A DNA stretch of 64,000 nt from PALSA-505 sp963699015 (GTDB lineage: Bacteria > Actinomycetota > Actinomycetes > Streptosporangiales > Streptosporangiaceae): positions 1,240,001 to 1,304,000 of the forward strand of contig CAVOSX010000001.1 in the NCBI GenBank assembly GCA_963699015.1, in the 5' to 3' direction. A program made the position numbers and the translations under genes. Within the stretch, counting starts at the first letter, position 1. Each line of letters opens with the position of its first letter. Positions 1 to 7,678 of this stretch are shown one piece after another. Under the pieces are notes generated by a model, which was not told the DNA's origin, ran no database searches, and saw only the letters and a program-made list of their open reading frames with translations.

Positions 1-1527
1 GGCGTCGTCGAGTACGAGGATCCGGGGGTTGGTGAGCAGGGCGCGGGCCAGCGCGATCCGCTGCCGCTGGCCGCCGGACAGGCTGAGCCCTTGCTCCCCG
101 ATGACCGTGTCGTACCCGTCCGGGAGGTCGGTGATGAACTCCTCGGCCTCGGCGGCCCGCGCCGCCGCGATCACCTGCTCGTCGGTGGCTTCGGGGCGGC
201 CGAAGGCGACGTTGGCCCGTACCGTGTCGGAGAACAGGAAGCTGTCCTCCAGCACCAGGCCGATCGCGGACCTGAGCGAATCCAGGGTGACATCCCTGAC
301 GTCGTGCCCGCCGACCCTGACCGCGCCCGAGTCGGCGTCGTAGAACCGCGCCAGCAGCAGCGACAGGGTGGACTTCCCGGAGCCGGACGCGCCGATGACG
401 GCCAGCGTCTCACCCGGCTCGGCCCGCAGCGTCAGCCCGTTGAGCACCGGCTGCTCCGGCACGTAGCCGAAGTGAACGTGGTCGAACTCCACCTCGGACG
501 CGTCGGCCGGCAGCGTGGCCGCACCCGGCTTCTCGGTGATCAGCGGGCGCGAGTCGATCACCTCGAACACCCGGATCACGCTCGCCCGTGCCTCCTGGCC
601 GAGCGTGATCAGGTAGGTGAGCATGCGCACCGGGCCGGCCATCTGGGCCAGGTAGGAGGAGAAGGCCAGGAAGGTGCCCAGCGTGATCGAGCCGTGGATG
701 GCCAGCCATCCGCCCAGCGCGAGCACGCCGATCTGGCCGAACGCGGGGATCGCCTGCAGCGCCGGGCTGTACCGGGCCATCAGCCGCACGGTCCGTACCC
801 GGGAGGCGAACAGCCGCCTGCTGGATTCCTCCAGGCGGTCCAGCTCCTGCTCCTCCTGGCCGAATCCCTTGACCACCCGCACGCCGGTGACCGCGGCCTC
901 GACCACCCCTGCTACCGCACCGGACTGCTGCTGGGCGTCCCAGCTCGACGGGAACAGCCGCCGCCGGGACGCGAGCGCTACCAGGTACAGCGCCGGGCCG
1001 ACCAGCAGCGCGACCACGGTCAGCAGCGGGGACAGGAACAGCATGATGACCAGCGAGGCAGCGAACAGCACCAGGTTGCCCGCCGTCACCGGGATGATGC
1101 TGAGCAGGCCCTGCACCATGTTGAGGTCGGAGATCGAGCGGCTCACGACCTGGCCGGTGTGCAGTTCGTCCTGGCGCGCGCCGTCCAGCCGGGACAGCGA
1201 GCCGAGCAGCTCGGTGCGCAGGTCATGCTGGACGTCGAGTGATACCCGGCCGCCCATGTACCGTCGCACGTACACCGCGCCGAAGGTGGCCAGCGCCGCG
1301 AGCACCAGCACGATCGCCAGCGGCCAGATCGACTCGGTGTGCGTGACGATCACGTTGTCGATGATCCGCCGCTGCACCAGCGGGACCACCGCGGTGACCA
1401 GGGCGGCCGCCACCGAGGCGCCGATGGCGATGATGGTGTTGCGGCGGTACCGCCAGCAGTAGCCGGCCAGCCGCCGCACCCATCCCCGCCCGGCCTCCGC
1501 CGGGCGCGCAGCACGGATCCGTCGCAT
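1..1527 (-). CDS. ABC exporter, fused permease and ATPase (3' end outside window)
   Basis: An MsbA/MdlB-type half-transporter that exports an unknown substrate across the cytoplasmic membrane, normally as a homo- or heterodimer. The 509 visible residues hold an N-terminal six-helix membrane domain (about residues 20-320) and then the nucleotide-binding domain: Walker A GASGSGKST near residue 378, the Q-loop region, signature LSGGQRQRIALARALL, and Walker B ILVLDDA, where the window cuts it. The H-loop and D-loop end are missing only because of the window edge. The ATG at 1527 follows a 15-bp palindrome with no Shine-Dalgarno between them, so the mRNA may be leaderless. In many actinomycetes such genes come as tandem heterodimeric pairs; a partner could lie just outside. 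Family assignment is firm, substrate unknown. Confidence 0.93.
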   Translation of the reverse strand, partial: MRRIRAARPAEAGRGWVRRLAGYCWRYRRNTIIAIGASVAAALVTAVVPLVQRRIIDNVIVTHTESIWPLAIVLVLAALATFGAVYVRRYMGGRVSLDVQHDLRTELLGSLSRLDGARQDELHTGQVVSRSISDLNMVQGLLSIIPVTAGNLVLFAASLVIMLFLSPLLTVVALLVGPALYLVALASRRRLFPSSWDAQQQSGAVAGVVEAAVTGVRVVKGFGQEEQELDRLEESSRRLFASRVRTVRLMARYSPALQAIPAFGQIGVLALGGWLAIHGSITLGTFLAFSSYLAQMAGPVRMLTYLITLGQEARASVIRVFEVIDSRPLITEKPGAATLPADASEVEFDHVHFGYVPEQPVLNGLTLRAEPGETLAVIGASGSGKSTLSLLLARFYDADSGAVRVGGHDVRDVTLDSLRSAIGLVLEDSFLFSDTVRANVAFGRPEATDEQVIAAARAAEAEEFITDLPDGYDTVIGEQGLSLSGGQRQRIALARALLTNPRILVLDDA

Positions 1528-1528
1528 A

Positions 1529-1543
1529 GTTAGACACGCTAAC
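1529..1543. promoter_or_regulatory. Palindromic operator next to the exporter start codon
   Basis: Perfect inverted repeat GTTAG-N5-CTAAC, read GTTAGCGTGTCTAAC toward the exporter and ending one base before its ATG. Size and TTAG/CTAA half-sites resemble sites bound by MarR- or TetR-type dimers (inference). It occupies the place where a ribosome binding site would be, so it probably overlaps the promoter of a leaderless transcript. No regulator gene lies directly beside it in the window. Confidence 0.5.
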
Positions 1544-1615
1544 AATCGTGGGCAACCGGATATTTCCGGGCGCCGCCGCCCGGGCGCCGTTCGGATCGCT
1601 GCCCGCGCGGGGCTG

Positions 1616-2131
1616 CTATGACGGCTGAGCGGTGATCGTCGTCGTGGTCTCGACCGGGTTCGCCAGCGACTGATAGACCACGCAGTACCTCTCGGTCAGC
1701 CTGAGCAGGGTGTCAAGCTGCCCGGCGCTGGCCTCGGTATCCAGCTCGAAGTCCAGGCGGATGGCCCTGAAGCCCACCGGCGCGTCCTTGCTGACGCCCA
1801 GCGTGCCGCGGAAATCCAGGTCGCCTTCGGCCCGGACTGCTCCGCCCGCGACCGGGATCTCAAGCGACGTGGCCACCGCCCGCAACGTGACGCCCGCGCA
1901 CGCGACCAGCGCCTGGAGCAGCATGTCGCCGGAACAGGCCAGCGAGCCGTCACCTCCCGTGGCCGGGTGCAGGCCCGCGACCGCGAGCGCCTGCCCCGTA
2001 GCCACCGAGCAGCTGACGCTCTCCTCGCCCAGCTGGCCCTGCGCCGTCAGCGTGATCAGCGCCTGCTGCGGATCGTCGCGGTAGGCGTCCTTCAGTGGCT
2101 GCTGCACGGCGCGCAAGGCATCGCTGTCCAT
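1616..2131 (-). CDS. OsmC family protein
   Basis: A 171-residue OsmC/Ohr-fold protein; the family includes thiol-dependent peroxidases that detoxify organic hydroperoxides in the cytoplasm, though many members are uncharacterised. The central helix segment LLQALVACAGVTLRAVA carries one of the two expected redox cysteines. The second is probably in LTERYCVVYQSL near the C-terminus. The start at 2131 was chosen because GGAAAGGG lies at 2137-2144, a good ribosome binding site; the reading frame stays open further upstream but with an atypical Arg/Ser-rich extension. It is divergent from the sigma factor gene at 2244. Confidence 0.85.
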   Translation of the reverse strand: MDSDALRAVQQPLKDAYRDDPQQALITLTAQGQLGEESVSCSVATGQALAVAGLHPATGGDGSLACSGDMLLQALVACAGVTLRAVATSLEIPVAGGAVRAEGDLDFRGTLGVSKDAPVGFRAIRLDFELDTEASAGQLDTLLRLTERYCVVYQSLANPVETTTTITAQPS

Positions 2132-2243
2132 GATCGCCCTTTCCGGCGTGAGTGCGGTCCCGCCAAGGATCGCACGCGAGCGGCTGGGCTGGCAGGCAAC
2201 TGCAGAGCCGCTCGGGCGTCTCTGATACGTGGGCAAACGCACG

Positions 2244-2783
2244 ATGCAGCAAACTCGCCTGGCCGACGTGTCGAGCGGACGGGCAGAGGCGCGCGCTGTG
2301 GTCGCCGACCTGTACCAGGCTCATTCGGTTGGGCTGATCCGGCTGGGCGTTGTCATGCTCGGCGACCGGGCCGCCGCCGAGGACGTGGTGCAGGAGGCAT
2401 TTTGCGGGCTGTACCGGCGCTGGCCCGAGCTTGCCGATCCCGCCAGGGCGCTGCCCTACGTGCGGTCGGCCGTGCTCAACGGCTGCCGCTCGGTGCGCCG
2501 TCACCAGCGCCGGCGGCAGGGCCGCCCGGCCGGCGAGGCCGGCCCGTGGCAGACGGCCGAGTCCGCGGAAGCCTCCGCGTTGCTCAACGAAGAACACCGG
2601 GAGGTGCTGGCCGCGCTGCGGCGCCTGCCGGCCCGCCAGCGAGAAGCGCTCGTGCTCCGCTTCTACCTCGAACTCGCCGAATCCGAGATTGCGGCCATCA
2701 TGGGCATCAGCCCGGGCACCGTCAAGTCCACCACCTCCCGGGCGCTGGCTGCGCTCGGCCGTCTGGTCAAGGATGTCCCATGA
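2244..2783 (+). CDS. RNA polymerase ECF-type sigma factor (SigE-like actinobacterial family)
   Basis: A 179-residue sigma-70-family factor of the small extracytoplasmic-function class. Region 2 is seen as DRAAAEDVVQEAFCGLYRRW, region 4 as the helix-turn-helix around SEIAAIMGISPGTVKSTTSR. It should bind core RNA polymerase and direct transcription of a small regulon. A GTG at 2229 in frame is an alternative start. The stop overlaps the ATG of the next gene (ATGA, 2780-2783), so the two are translationally coupled. The usual partner of such a factor is a membrane anti-sigma factor, which the next gene could be. No zinc-binding anti-sigma motif is visible there. Confidence 0.9.
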   Translation: MQQTRLADVSSGRAEARAVVADLYQAHSVGLIRLGVVMLGDRAAAEDVVQEAFCGLYRRWPELADPARALPYVRSAVLNGCRSVRRHQRRRQGRPAGEAGPWQTAESAEASALLNEEHREVLAALRRLPARQREALVLRFYLELAESEIAAIMGISPGTVKSTTSRALAALGRLVKDVP

Positions 2784-4120
2784 ACGCCATTGAGGAGCGT
2801 CTCCGGGCGGCCACCCGGGCGGCGGCAGGCACGGTAGCCCCCGGCAGCGCACCGCCGCTGCACCTGCCCAGCGAGCCAGACACCGCGCCGGGATGGCCCC
2901 GCGGTCCGGGCTTGCGCGCTGAGCGGCACTGGCCGGGGTGGCTGGCTCCCCTGGCCGCCGCCGTCGCGGTCGTCGCCGTGGTCGCCGCCTCGCTGACCAT
3001 CTCCGGCGCCATCCACGCCCGGCGGCCCGGGGCGCGGCCGGCGACTGGCCAGGGGGCCGTGCTGGCCGGCCTGCCGCGCTACTACGTCTCGCTGGCCGGC
3101 GGACGGTTCGGCACCGGGCCCTATCACGCGGTCGTCCGCGCCACCAGCACCGGGAAGGTTATCGCGACCGTGACACCTCCCCGGCCCTACGGCTCGTTCA
3201 CGCTGGCGGCCGGCTCTGGTGACGGCCGCGCCTTTGTCCTCGCCGCCATCAGGCCGGGCAACAGGCCCGTGCCCACGAAGTTCTTCCTGCTCCGGATCGG
3301 CCGCGGTGCTGGTCAGGTGACGCTCACCGCCCTGCCCATTCCGGCCGTCCCCGCGGACGCGGAGGTTTCGGGGATCGCGCTCACCCCGGACGCCGCCAAG
3401 CTGGCAGTGGCACTGCGGGGCGGCACCGGCGGCGGCACCGGTCCCGCGATCCGGGTTTACACCCTGGCCACCGGAGACCACCGGGTGTGGACATGGCCGG
3501 GCGGCGGGCCGGTCACCAACAACGCCGGCGGCACGGGCCAGGTGCTGTCATGGGCCGCGGATGACCGGACTCTTGCCTTCCAGCAGTGGGCGGGCAACAG
3601 CATCGACATCCGCCTGCTCGACACGTCGGCGCCCGGCAACGGCCTGCGTGCCGACAGCCGGCTGGCGGTGGCGTGGCCAGGCGACGCGGAAAGCCTCCGT
3701 TTCGTGCACGGCAGGGCCAGTAACGTCATTGACGGGTTCAGCGCCCTGATCACCCCGGACGGCGCCGCGATCGTGTGCGCCACGGTGACGGAGACCCGGA
3801 CCGCGGCAAGGCGGCCGCTGATGACCGAACTGGCGTTCACCGAGTTCTCGGCGAGCACCGGCAGGGTGACACGCCAGCTCTACCCGTGGCGGTTCTACCG
3901 GCTGTACCCGGGGCAGTCCCAGTGGGTGCTGTGGACCAACGCCACCGGAAGCAAGCTGATCGTGGCAGCGCACCGGCCGCAGTCCCGGCCAGCAAGAGAT
4001 CCCAGCTCTCACGATTCGGCGACGTACCGTCTTGAGATAGGCGTGCTGACCGGGAACCGCTTCACCCCGCTGCCGGGAGCGCCATCGGCCGCGAGCGCGG
4101 CGCCGTGGCCGATCTGGTAA
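2780..4120 (+). CDS. Membrane-anchored beta-propeller-like protein, possible anti-sigma factor
   Basis: A 446-residue protein with a short cytoplasmic N-terminus (residues 1-50), one hydrophobic segment at about 54-78 (WLAPLAAAVAVVAVVAASL) and a large extracytoplasmic part rich in beta strands that resembles WD40/TolB-type repeats (segments such as SGIALTPDAAKLAVAL and LSWAADDRTLAFQQW). It overlaps the sigma gene by 4 bp. In actinomycetes, SigE-like genes are often followed by this type of single-pass protein. A role in sensing and holding the sigma factor is inference, because the N-terminus lacks a recognisable anti-sigma zinc motif. Confidence 0.7.
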   Translation: MNAIEERLRAATRAAAGTVAPGSAPPLHLPSEPDTAPGWPRGPGLRAERHWPGWLAPLAAAVAVVAVVAASLTISGAIHARRPGARPATGQGAVLAGLPRYYVSLAGGRFGTGPYHAVVRATSTGKVIATVTPPRPYGSFTLAAGSGDGRAFVLAAIRPGNRPVPTKFFLLRIGRGAGQVTLTALPIPAVPADAEVSGIALTPDAAKLAVALRGGTGGGTGPAIRVYTLATGDHRVWTWPGGGPVTNNAGGTGQVLSWAADDRTLAFQQWAGNSIDIRLLDTSAPGNGLRADSRLAVAWPGDAESLRFVHGRASNVIDGFSALITPDGAAIVCATVTETRTAARRPLMTELAFTEFSASTGRVTRQLYPWRFYRLYPGQSQWVLWTNATGSKLIVAAHRPQSRPARDPSSHDSATYRLEIGVLTGNRFTPLPGAPSAASAAPWPIW

Positions 4121-5133
4121 CCGCCGCAGCCCGCAGGTTCAATGGAGGCGTGCCTGCCGACGAAACGACCAGTGCCGATCTCGCCGGCCTGGCCGACGAG
4201 GATCTGGCCCGCTGGGTGGCGGAGGTCCGGCAGGCGAGTGCTCCGTTATGGCGCGAGACCGGCGCCGCGGCACTCCGGGAGGATTCCCGCCGCCGGGCGG
4301 CAGCGAGGCCGCGTGGCCCCGCGCTGCCGCTGGTCCGGGATCTGAGCACGGCAGGCCATTCGCGGCCCGGCCTGCCGCTGCGGTTGTACCGTCCTGCGAC
4401 CGAGCCGCGTCCGCTGGTGCTCTACCTGCACGGCGGCGGCTTCGTGCTCGGCGACCTGGAGTCGCACGACAGCATCTGCCGCCGCCTTGCCCTGATCGCC
4501 GACGTCGCCGTGCTGGCCGTGGACTACCGCCGCGCTCCAGAGCATCCCGGGCCGGCGGCGGTAGACGATGCAGTGCGCGCGTTCCGGTGGGCACAGGCAC
4601 GGCTGGACGAACTCGGCGGCGCGGCGGCGGTGGGAATCGGGCTTGCTGGTGACAGCGCCGGCGGCGCGCTCGCGCTGCTGGCCGCGGTGCGGCTACGCGC
4701 CGAAGGAACGGGCTCGGCGGCGCTGCTGGCGTACCCGAACGCCGACATGACCCTGTCCGAGCCCAGCTTGCGGCGAGAAGGCCTCGGCTGGGGCCTGGAG
4801 GCTGACGATGTGCGCTGGTCCGTGGAGCAGTGGATCCCCGACCCCGCGCGCCGTGCCAGCCCCGGCCTCAGCCCGGTTCACGCCGAGCTGAGCGGGCTGC
4901 CGCCTGCCCTGCTCGCTACCGCCGGGCACGACCCGCTGCGCGATGAGGGCGGCGCGCTTGCCCGGCTGATGCGCGCCGCAGGGGGCGACGTCCGTCTCAT
5001 CGCCCATCCCGGCCTGGTGCACGGCTTCCTGGGACTGGCCGACGTCTCTCCCGCGGCCGAACGGACGGGAGACGAACTGTTCGAGCGATTCGGGCGGTTG
5101 CTACGCGGGGATCTCCCGGCGCCCGGCGGCTGA
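4105..5133 (+). CDS. Alpha/beta hydrolase, hormone-sensitive-lipase family esterase
   Basis: A carboxylester hydrolase of bacterial family IV. It shows the oxyanion motif HGGG followed by FVLGDLESHD, the nucleophile elbow GDSAGG, an acid in HDPLRDEG and the histidine in HPGLVHGF, so the catalytic triad is complete. No signal peptide is evident. The frame opens with GTG at 4105, overlapping the previous gene by 16 bp; GTG at 4150 is a second candidate that removes 15 residues, but its GGAGG lies only one base upstream of the codon. The gene ends before the long gene-free region. Confidence 0.92.
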   Translation: MADLVTAAARRFNGGVPADETTSADLAGLADEDLARWVAEVRQASAPLWRETGAAALREDSRRRAAARPRGPALPLVRDLSTAGHSRPGLPLRLYRPATEPRPLVLYLHGGGFVLGDLESHDSICRRLALIADVAVLAVDYRRAPEHPGPAAVDDAVRAFRWAQARLDELGGAAAVGIGLAGDSAGGALALLAAVRLRAEGTGSAALLAYPNADMTLSEPSLRREGLGWGLEADDVRWSVEQWIPDPARRASPGLSPVHAELSGLPPALLATAGHDPLRDEGGALARLMRAAGGDVRLIAHPGLVHGFLGLADVSPAAERTGDELFERFGRLLRGDLPAPGG

Positions 5134-5219
5134 GCACCGGTGGCTGTTCAATGACGGGCAGGGGTCATGCTTGAAATTACGACCGCACGATTAGCAATAT
5201 AAAACCCGGGCATAAATAT

Positions 5220-5258
5220 GGCGAGGCCCCTCCATGCATGAGATGGAGGGGCCTCGCC
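5220..5258. terminator. Perfect GC-rich hairpin in repeat copy 1
   Basis: Sixteen-base-pair perfect stem (arms 5220-5235 and 5243-5258, core GAGGCCCCTCCAT) around the loop GCATGAG. Read on the minus strand it is followed by AT-rich sequence (ATATTTATG), like an intrinsic terminator with a weak U tract; on the plus strand it lies 86 bp after the esterase stop. It may end transcription from either side or be the 3' hairpin of a small RNA reading leftward. Confidence 0.6.
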
Positions 5259-5470
5259 CGGTCTCGCGACGCTGACCTGCCGATTGCTCGGCCTCTGACG
5301 CTGCTTAACCGATCACCAGGGCCAGAAACCCGCAGGAAAACCCGGTTTCCCGGTCCTTCCTGCGTTACCGGAGTCTCCCCCGGCCGGTCCCCGTTTCCGG
5401 CGACAAGAGATTTCTACGCTCTCCGGAAGGCCAGCACAAGAGGTTTCGCTGACAATCTTAAGGATTTTTC

Positions 5471-5556
5471 TTATCCACATGCCTATCCACACTCCCCGCA
5501 CCGTTATCCCCCGCGGCGGAGGATTTTCCACCGGCTCATCCACAGTTCTGTCCACA
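5471..5556 (+). promoter_or_regulatory. Array of six DnaA-box-like sites, copy 1
   Basis: Six 9-mers resembling the DnaA box consensus TTATCCACA lie in one orientation: TTATCCACA (5471), CTATCCACA (5483), TTATCCCCC (5504), TTTTCCACC (5524), TCATCCACA (5536) and CTGTCCACA (5548). The steps are 12, 21, 20, 12 and 12 bp. The first is a perfect match and is preceded by a T-rich run. Array form and phasing suggest cooperative binding of DnaA. No dnaA or dnaN gene is near, so an accessory or titration cluster is more likely than oriC. Confidence 0.6.
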
Positions 5557-5560
5557 GTCG

Positions 5561-6043
5561 GCTGTGGCGGGCGGCCCGGATGGACCGGATCACGCCGCCT
5601 CACTGAGCTCTGCCCAGCCGTGCCATCTGAGCCACGCGGCGAAGCCGGCGACCGCGATGGTCGGCAGGCCAGAGCCGGACGTCTTTCCCGCGGGCTCGCG
5701 TCCTGTCGCGGGCGCGCCCCCGCGAGCGCGGGCGTTGCCCCCTACCTGGCCGGCGGCCTTATCCGGGCAGGCGCGTCCCGGCTCAACCACCATGCTCACG
5801 TCGGCTTCCAGGCGCTGCGCACGTAGCCGCGTAACTCAGATCCTGGAAAGGACGCGGCCAGCCGCCCGCAGGGGTTCACGTGCCACGAGCACGGGACCGG
5901 CGGCCGGCCTCGCCCGGTGCCGGCGGCCGGCCTCGCCCGGTGCCGCAGGCGCGGGTCTCAGCTGCAAGCCCGGGGCGAATTACTGATCCAGGCGCGGCAA
6001 CGTATTGAATATCTACCGTCTTAGCCTATTGGACGAGGCAAAT
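5561..6043. other. Gene-free spacer between the two repeat copies
   Basis: About 480 bp with no gene I can support. Short open frames on both strands lack ribosome binding sites and family resemblance. It contains a 23-bp unit repeated in tandem at 5897-5919 and 5920-5942 (starting CCGGCGGCCGG), probably slippage. The end near 6000-6040 is AT-rich for this genome. Confidence 0.5.
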
Positions 6044-6059
6044 CCGGGCATAAATAATA

Positions 6060-6094
6060 CGAGGCCCCTCCATGCATGAGATGGAGGGGCCTCG
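6060..6094. terminator. Perfect GC-rich hairpin in repeat copy 2
   Basis: Fourteen-base-pair perfect stem (6060-6073 and 6081-6094) with the same loop GCATGAG as in copy 1. On the minus strand it is followed by TATTATTTATG, a T-rich tail that fits intrinsic termination. The flank just outside the stem differs from copy 1, but the stem and loop do not. Confidence 0.6.
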
Positions 6095-6310
6095 CCTGGT
6101 CTCGCCACGCTGATCTGCCGATTGCTCGGCCTCTGACGCTGCTCAACCGGCCACCGGGGCCAGAAACCCGCGGGAAATCCTGGTTTCCCGTTCCTTCCCG
6201 CGCTGCCGAAGTCTCCTCCGGCCGATCCCCGTTTCCGGTGACAAGAGATTTCTACTGCCTCCGCAAGTCCCCGCACAAGAGGTTTCCGCGGGCAATCTCA
6301 GGAATTTTTC

Positions 6311-6396
6311 TTATCCACACGTCCATCCACATCCTTCCCTCTGTTATCCCCCGTCGCGATGAATTCTCCACCGGTCCGTCCACAGCGGCATCCACA
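6311..6396 (+). promoter_or_regulatory. Array of six DnaA-box-like sites, copy 2
   Basis: Sites TTATCCACA (6311), CCATCCACA (6323), TTATCCCCC (6344), TTCTCCACC (6364), CCGTCCACA (6376) and GCATCCACA (6388). All six sit exactly 840 bp from their counterparts, so the spacing 12-21-20-12-12 is unchanged although the spacer bases differ. The first site is again a perfect DnaA box behind a run of T residues. Confidence 0.6.
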
Positions 6397-6503
6397 GGTG
6401 CGGTAGCCGAAGCCGGATCGACACGCGGGGTCGTCCCGCTCGCCGGAAAGCTCCCAGGCCGCGCGTTGCGGCGCGCCCGCGGCGCGCCGGGATCCCCTGC
6501 GGG

Positions 6504-7562
6504 TCACGCCACGGTGTGCTCGGCGAACGCGAGGGTGCCCTGGTCCGCGTCAAGCTCGGCGGGCACGCCCAGCGGGATCGTGGACTGCGGCGCGACGTGG
6601 CCGAACCGTAGCCCCCAGGCCACCGGCACGCCCAGCCTGCGGAGCCGGTCCTGCATCACCTGGCGGACGGCCTCGGCGGCCCCGCATCCGGCCCAGCTGC
6701 CCAGCGCGATCCCTGCCACGCCGTCGAGCGCCCCCGCGCGCAGCAACTGGGTGAGCATCCGGTCCAGCCGGTAGCACTGCTCGCGCACGTCCTCGAGCAG
6801 CAGGATGCAGCCCGCGAATCCGCCGCCGGCCGGGCCGGCCTGCCTGCCGTCCGGCGTGCCCAGGCCGGCCGCGAGCAGGCTGAGGTTGCCGCCGGCCGTC
6901 AAGCCGACCGCCCGGCCCGGCACCAGCCTGTCCGCGCCGTCCCAGGACAGCACGCGGGCGTCCGGACGGTCAGGCTCGAACAGCGCCCGCCGCAGGCTGC
7001 GCTGCGCCTCGGGGAACGTGGTGAACGAGTCGCCGCCGATGTTCGGGGCGTGCAGGGTCGCCGCGCCGAGCCGGAGGGCGAACGCCTCATGCAGCGCGGT
7101 GATGTCACTGAATCCGGTGAAGATCTTCGGCGGTGCCGCGGCCATCGCGGCCCAGTCGAGCCGGTCCACGATCCGCTGCGCGCCGTAGCCGCCGCGCGCA
7201 GATAATACCGCCTCGATTCCCGGGTCAAGCCAGGCCTGCTGCAGGTCGGCAGCCCGGTCAGCGTCGGCTCCGGCCAGGTACCCGAGATCACCATCGCCGG
7301 CGAGCGCGTGGGGCGCGACCTGGACGTCGAGGCCCCAGGCGGCCAGCAGGCGGCAGCCGTCGGCGACCACGGCGGGGTCGTTGCGCCCGCTCGGCGCGAC
7401 CACGGCCACGCGGCTGCCGGCCCGCAGCCGGGCCGGGCGCGGGCGCTTCGCCGCGGGCGGCCCGGGCTGTGCCTGGGCGGGCTGTGCCTGGCCAGGCCGC
7501 GCCGCGCCGGGCCTGGTGATCCCGATAGCGCCCTCCCTGTCTGCCGAGGCGGGGATGCTCAT
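6504..7562 (-). CDS. LD-carboxypeptidase, peptidase family S66
   Basis: A 352-residue member of the LdcA/MccF family, serine peptidases that release the terminal D-alanine from murein tetrapeptides during cell-wall recycling, or cleave related peptide adducts. Visible landmarks are ARGGYGAQR, the nucleophile elbow GFSDITALH (Ser about 152), LLLEDVREQCYRLDRML with the acid, and GLRFGHVAPQSTIPLG with the histidine, so the Ser-Glu-His set is complete. Residues 18-40 are a low-complexity Pro/Ala/Gln stretch ahead of the fold. No signal peptide is seen, which fits a cytoplasmic enzyme. Confidence 0.92.
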   Translation of the reverse strand: MSIPASADREGAIGITRPGAARPGQAQPAQAQPGPPAAKRPRPARLRAGSRVAVVAPSGRNDPAVVADGCRLLAAWGLDVQVAPHALAGDGDLGYLAGADADRAADLQQAWLDPGIEAVLSARGGYGAQRIVDRLDWAAMAAAPPKIFTGFSDITALHEAFALRLGAATLHAPNIGGDSFTTFPEAQRSLRRALFEPDRPDARVLSWDGADRLVPGRAVGLTAGGNLSLLAAGLGTPDGRQAGPAGGGFAGCILLLEDVREQCYRLDRMLTQLLRAGALDGVAGIALGSWAGCGAAEAVRQVMQDRLRRLGVPVAWGLRFGHVAPQSTIPLGVPAELDADQGTLAFAEHTVA

Positions 7563-7678
7563 GCGTTGCAGTCTGTCAGGTCACCAGGCCGGGTCCCGTG
7601 GGGTCGTTATCAAGTCCCCGTTCAGGCCGGCCTCGACCTGGGGGAGCTTCGAGTGCTGGCGCGCTGTACGGTCGCGGT

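Larger units (their letters stand above)
5206..5560. repeat. Long direct repeat, copy 1
   Basis: About 355 bp that recurs 838-840 bp downstream with clear but imperfect identity. From left to right it has CCGGGCATAAATA, the 16-bp hairpin at 5220, a conserved GC-rich body (including CGTTTCCGGCGACAAGAGAT near 5390) and the DnaA-box-like array at 5471. Open frames exist on both strands in both copies, but their phase is not kept between copies, so the unit is better read as non-coding. The two-base change in offset between hairpin (838) and boxes (840) shows small indels between copies. Confidence 0.85.
6044..6400. repeat. Long direct repeat, copy 2
   Basis: Second copy of the unit at 5206. Order of parts is the same: CCGGGCATAAATA, hairpin, GC-rich body (CGTTTCCGGTGACAAGAGAT near 6230), T-rich run and box array. 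Single-base differences are scattered through the body, while the hairpin is identical over 14 bp and the box positions are kept exactly, which suggests selection on those parts. It ends about 100 bp from the LD-carboxypeptidase stop codon. Confidence 0.85.

Noticed and set aside
91..1242. Long plus-strand open frame opposite the ABC exporter
   Set aside because: Low-complexity Arg/Gln/His-rich translation typical of the antisense of a GC-rich gene; the minus strand carries all ABC motifs.
5238..5606. Open frames on both strands of repeat copies, with similar peptides in copy 1 and copy 2 (for example NGKPGFPAGFWP on the minus strand)
   Set aside because: Frames diverge through indels between copies, have no ribosome binding site, and one copy is cut by a stop in the conserved part. 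The DNA features explain the similarity better.
5206..6400. Chromosomal replication origin oriC
   Set aside because: DnaA-box arrays are present, but dnaA, dnaN, recF or rpmH are absent and neighbours are not origin genes. Kept as an accessory cluster only.
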